Source: Nemopilema nomurai (taxonomy: Eukaryota; Cnidaria; Scyphozoa; Rhizostomeae; Rhizostomatidae). Taken from it: a stretch of 64,000 bases of DNA. The notes beneath the pieces were generated by a model. That model was not told where the DNA came from and did not search any database. It saw only the letters and a program-made list of their open reading frames with translations. Both the position numbers and the translations under genes were made by a program. Below are positions 59,096 through 64,000 of the stretch, piece by piece; the first letter of the stretch is position 1, and the number at the start of each line of letters is the position of its first letter. The stretch is from assembly GCA_003864495.1 (NCBI GenBank), contig ML133422.1:927057-991056 (forward strand), given 5' to 3'.

Positions 59096-61930
59096 AGCTT
59101 AGATCTTTGGATGTTAACGCTATGGGCAAGAAATTGTGTACCCGGATTTCACTTGAAACTTTTCTTTAGTTACGTTCAACAGTAGTATAATTAATGGTGC
59201 ATCGTTACCCAATAACGTATACATGAATCAATAGATAATTCTTTGTCCCGTTGAACTGCCATCACGTGAAATTTATTTTAAACCACAGGTCTATAGTTTC
59301 CTAACATGTACTTTAACTGTTTGGTAAACATTTATTTTTAATTTATTTAAGATAAGGATGTTGGCCTGATACAGGTTTGACTAAGTTACTAAAAGTGCTA
59401 ACTATTTCGGCATGTAAGATTTTTGTAAAAATTAGGAAAGCCAAATTTAAATTGATAAATGGTTTTAATGTTTTAATCATTTTGGGATATATATTTTAAT
59501 TAAATGTTTTGTAGACTAATATTAAGAAATAACAGTATTTTGTTTGTTAAAGTTAAACTTTACAATAATGGTTCTTTCACTATCCTATCAGAAAGTAGTT
59601 GTGATTATCTTTTACAATGTTTGTCAAAAGCCCTTGGAAAATTTAAGGTTTTTCAGATTTTCGTGTTTTTTCAAGTACATTCATAGAACTGACTGAGTAA
59701 ACCCACTTCTTAATAACAATGCTGAGTGTATGCCTTGAGCTATATCAAGACATCTAACCTCTAAAACGTCAACTGCATTCGGACATTGAATCCCTATGAA
59801 TAAAGAATGTAGTGTTGTTCGAGGGGCTAGAAAGAGAACAATGTTCGGGTGAAATGCTGCTATCGTTCCAAGACTTGTGGCTGTCACTGCACTACTATGT
59901 GGATCACATGTAAACAATGCGTAAAAAACTGGCCTTTTAAGAATAATAAATAATTGTAATAACCTCCTTGTATAGTTGTCTTTTTATACCGACAAAGTAT
60001 GATAATGCGAGTAGTAACAGTGCAACTAGATCTGTAATGCTTGCAATTCTCGTCAAGATTTTCTTCAATCAAGAATTGCTAAAATTAACCATATATGCTC
60101 TATTTTTTCGTTACCCACCTACACTGCGTTAGAGAGGCAGTCTCTCACTTGGATTTAAACTAAAAAAATCGGGGCCTTAAGTATAGCTCCTCCAGCCCAT
60201 TGGATGCCCCCCCCCCCCCAGTAAAAACTTGGCCTCCATACCCTTTTGTGGTCTTAAGTGTGCAATAGAGTTCAATTTTGTTGGTGTGTCAACTTTCTTC
60301 TTTTACGGAATTTTCAATGGAAACACTACCACATGCATCTCTAAGCAGGGCCTTTTTTAAAATACAAACCTTGGCCTAGTGGTGGCCTCCAGCTAGTAAA
60401 TTGCCCCCCCCCCCCCTAAGATAAATTTACTCTAACATGCCGCAAAAAGATACCTTCAAAAATAAGTTCCACAGAATCTTTGAAAGTTAACCCCTTTTGT
60501 GTGAAAGATGGGAAAGATAAAGAAGTAAAATAAATTTCACAGTCTTTTTTGGTATCGATTTTTCCTTCTGATAGAACTAAGCGACAGATCATTTTTCGAT
60601 GATTTTCAGATCGTTTTCTTTTAAATTATCAATATTTACAGAAATGATCTATATTTACAAAGCTCTGAATTGTCTTGAATAAGTACCCGGCCAGAGATTT
60701 TAAATTACATCTCTTATAATTGACGAATCAGAGCGCAGCTCTTCGGAATAGAAGAACGGAAAACGAAAAACTCGTTTGTGTACCATTGATATCTTCGACA
60801 AGTCTGGCCATAGTCTGGCTAAATGTATTTTTCACAGGGATTTGACATTTTTGACAAAAAATTGAAACAAAATCCCTTTTAATGTACGAAGAAACACTAA
60901 AAATATTTATTCGTTGATCCTTTTGTAAGAAATGTATGGACAGCAGCGCTTGGGTAGTCTGCACACAGGCTTTTGGGTCAAAATTTGCTGTGGGCTGCCC
61001 ATTCCAATGAATGAGTAATCTGTCGATCAGTGTCTCATTTTATATTGCCATTTGGAGGCCAGAAAAATAATGTTGTATGTAGATATGAATTATAGATCCA
61101 ATATCCAAACTAAATCCTCTGTAGAAACATTTTGACATTGCTTGAAATTTCGACGTCTTTCTTTTTTGCAAAAGTTTACCCACGTTGTCATTTTCAATTT
61201 TTTAACTTACACCAGTGTCTTTACTTTCAATCTCGGCATCATCATAATGTGGTGCTGTGTGCCTAGACCATTTAGATTGAGAGAGAGAGTGGGGGGCGTT
61301 CAGAAAAAATGTGACCAATTATAATTTTTTGATCATCTTGATCATTCTAAAAATGAAACTTGTTTAAAAGTTTTAAATTTAGTCAAAGTTTCCAATTAAC
61401 GTTAAGTTCCCCAATGCATGACCAACTTTCTAGTTTTCTTCCAAACATTGGGTGGCGCGACATTGGGTTAATTGAAAAATAAAAGCACACCAATAGGTAT
61501 AATTTAGCATTCACATGAGTGCTGAGCAACTTCCCACTTGTAGATGCCCCTGTAAATTAAAAATTTCCTCTCTCCTGTTCAAAGTTTGATCCAGTGAAGT
61601 TGTGCACTAAAATACAAGCACTCAAAATTGAAATAGAAAAGGAAGAAAAGTTTTTTCGAAGGTAGTAGGTTGTAGAAGAGTATTAACCTTTCTTTGGAAA
61701 AATACAACTCTTATTATCTGAGTTTGGATTTTTGCTCACGGTCTTTGCAAGTAGGCCACAAACACAATTTTTCTTCGATTTCCCCCTGCTCTTTGTGGGA
61801 CAGCACGACAATCATGATTATGATTATATTTTTGATAGGTTTATTACGTCACTGCATTATTTCGTCATGAAGATGAGCGTCGTCATTTGTCAACTATCAA
61901 CACTGCGGTGAAACAAGATTTTAAACAATT
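59096..61930. other. Intergenic region between AIDA and the PH-domain gene
   Basis: It should contain the AIDA 3' UTR (left) and the promoter of the next gene (right). Two poly-C tracts of 13-14 bases, near 60207 and 60403, each follow a similar sequence (ggcctccagc or cctccagccc) and look like related repeats. No exon was recognised. Confidence 0.45.
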
Positions 61931-63480
61931 ATGGCAACGCTAAAAAGTGGCTGGCTCGATAAATACTGTGCGTATTATATTTAATTATCTCGCTGTTTAA
62001 AGTACGCTTGCCCAGCAAGCGAATTCACGTTAATTATCGACCATCACCTGTCGACCATGTAAACAACGTTTAGGCCCATTATGGCTGCATTATGTCGCCT
62101 GTTTCTAGATCAGCCGGCAAGAGGCAAATAGTATTTTTTAAATCACTGTTGTGCTCTATCATGTCTTATTGCTTTTGTTTTTCCCCATTAAACAACTGCT
62201 TTTGTTTCTTCCCAAATGGTATAAGTTAGATTTTGAACCCTATCCAAAGGTATATAATGAAGGCCTAAGCAACTAGTGACAAACTAGTTAGGCCTTGTCT
62301 TTGAAAAGATGGCGAGTTTCCCTTAATGTGATGTTAAGAATTATTAATTAGCCTTAAAACCGTAATTTACTCCTTATTTAAACTACATACCAGTTTATGA
62401 AGGGATACGATGTTTTGACAGTTGTCAATATTTTTATCCACAAGGTGGAACAATATTCAAATCTTGGAAAAGGCGATATTGCGTCTTGTATAGAGATGGC
62501 GAACTAGCTGTTTACGAAAACCCTCAAGAGGCAACTGCCCATACACGTATACTCCTAGCAACAGACTGTAAGCAGATAAATTCTGGCTTTGCTTGTGGTT
62601 CAATCAATCTTCCCAAGGGAAACAGCAGTGTGGACTCTTTGTTTTGCATACAAACAAGAAGTGGGAAAGAGCATTTCTTTGCTGCAGGTTCAGACAGGGA
62701 ATGCTCGTATGTGACATCATTAATCTAGCTATTAAATCCTTTTGCACCATTCAAATACCTTTGATATGCTAGGTCCTGATTACATGATGTATCAGTATCT
62801 GTCTGGTTAGCTTTCCAGGAAACAGCCATCAGACAGACAGTCTATTATTTCTAATTATCTAAAATATAATAATTCTATTAAGTTCAAACAACTTCTAGAA
62901 TCATTTTGTCTGTTGAAAGAGTTATTTATTTAAATCCTCCAGCTTAGTCATTTAAAGATTCACATCTTTATAATTCAAATGAATATACTAAGTAGATAAA
63001 ACTAGTCAACAAACTTCATCATAAATTTCAATTTTGTGCTTTCTGTTAACTTGTCTGTCATATGCTACCTCTTAGTTTTTTCAAAATAGAGATAGAGACC
63101 AGAAATATTATTCTTGATACATAAAAATTAAGGTAAGCTGGCCCTATGCCATACAGAGTCGGGTTCTCTCCAGTACTTGTCAGGGTCACTGCAAAACCAT
63201 GATATGACCATTGCAAGCTATGGCTGGACCATGAACCATGCCTGGGATTGGCAGGGGCTCTCCAGAAATTTTTTTCATTTTTTTCAAGCTTGCGTTTACT
63301 TCCTGTTCTAGATTTCTCTTTCAACCAATTGTCGATTATCAAAAGTTTCCCATTGTTTTACCCATTTACATCTTCTGACAAATGTAATTTTGACAGTAAA
63401 ATTCAAAGCATGTATTGTCTACAAATTCTTTGACTTTTAGTGAATGGATGGCATTCTTAGAACAAGCAAGAAGGGCCATT
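61931..63480 (+). CDS. PLEKHB: Evectin-like PH-domain protein, 5' part (continues beyond window)
   Basis: Exons 61931-61967 (ATG), 62445-62706 and 63441-63480, phases 1, 2 and 0, with good GT-AG sites. Together they encode an N-terminal pleckstrin-homology domain of about 113 residues. It starts MATLKSGWLDKYCGTIFKSW, followed by KRRYCVLYRDGELAVYEN, then FACGSINLPKGNSSVDSLFC, SGKEHFFAAGSDREC and the closing helix SEWMAFLEQARRAI with its invariant Trp. The position of the PH domain at the very start of the protein (MxxxKSGWL) and its spacing resemble PLEKHB1/2 (evectins). Those are small proteins with an N-terminal PH domain and a C-terminal membrane anchor, acting in post-Golgi and recycling-endosome traffic. 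In PLEKHB2 the PH domain binds phosphatidylserine. The C-terminal half, needed to confirm this, lies to the right. A different single-PH protein is possible. Confidence 0.8.
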
Positions 63481-64000
63481 GTGAGTTCTTATTGGTGACA
63501 TTATTTTGATCTAGGGGGAAAAACTTTTTTCCCACTGTTGGATAACATGTTTATGCATGGAAATTCTTGTCCTAGTGCCTTATTATATAAACTATGTCAG
63601 ACTTGTTATAAAACCTAAATGTATTGACAGATACATTGTTGTTGGCGGTCATTAAGATCTAGGTGAGAAAATGACACATAAGATAATTGTATTCTGACAG
63701 AGAAACATTTATAGATGTTTTAAGTGGCAATGGGACAAGGTGGTCTGCTCTCCCAAAGATGAAAAATATGTTTATTGTGTAGGAACAACAGGATAGTGAA
63801 TAAGATTAGATAATGTGTTATTGTAAATAAACATTTGGGAATGTGCTGCTTGGGACACACTCTCCTGAGTCTTTCTGATGGAAACACATCTTGATGTCCC
63901 TACATGATTTCCTACAAGAAAAGAAATATACTCTAGCTTATATTTATAATCAGAAAGGTAAAAAAAGCAATCAGTATATATTTTAGACAAAACAAGCTTG
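63481..64000. other. Intron of the PH-domain gene
   Basis: Begins with a consensus gtgagt donor after the third exon. No further exon was recognised before the window ends. Confidence 0.5.

Overview
This is a eukaryotic nuclear window, AT-rich, with intron-rich genes whose short exons are joined by GT-AG introns of about 0.1 to 3 kb. The lineage is most likely Cnidaria, probably an anthozoan (coral or sea anemone). The strongest sign is a protein with two minicollagen-type cysteine-rich domains (C-x3-C-x3-C-x3-C-x3-CC), a pattern tied to stinging-capsule proteins. An ApeC (apextrin-like) protein is consistent with this. The species cannot be named from the sequence alone. All exon models below were built by hand from splice signals, reading-frame phase and remembered family sequences; no alignment was run.

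Layout, left to right. (1) About 16.4 kb to the left edge, minus strand: CNOT2, the CCR4-NOT scaffold subunit, 18 phase-consistent coding exons, cut off at the left edge as the NOT-box domain begins. (2) 26.4-21.4 kb, minus: a 268-residue secreted protein with a signal peptide, Thr/Pro/Lys linker, SEA domain, two minicollagen CRDs around a polyproline stretch, and a basic tail. (3) 34.4-29.2 kb, minus: a 331-residue single-pass membrane protein with an ApeC domain. (4) 39.6-35.5 kb, minus: V-ATPase subunit E, 226 residues, complete. (5) 50.1-42.5 kb, minus: an acid-lipase family gene, complete except for a one-base phase break beside a homopolymer. (6) 52.6-59.1 kb, plus: AIDA, 304 residues. 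(7) 61.9 kb to the right edge, plus: the start of an evectin/PLEKHB-like PH-domain gene. The lipase and AIDA genes are head to head; AIDA and the PH gene are in tandem.

The genes do not look like a pathway. Five are conserved animal genes (mRNA decay, proton pump, lipid hydrolysis, signalling, membrane traffic), and between them sit two surface or secreted genes typical of cnidarians. Introns and intergenic DNA carry decayed DNA transposons (PIF/Harbinger-like, Tc1/mariner-like, hAT-like), two degenerate hammerhead-ribozyme-like repeats, several minisatellites, a 0.56-kb ATCCT pentanucleotide array and long poly-C/poly-G tracts. No tRNA, rRNA, CRISPR array or bacterial-type operon was seen.
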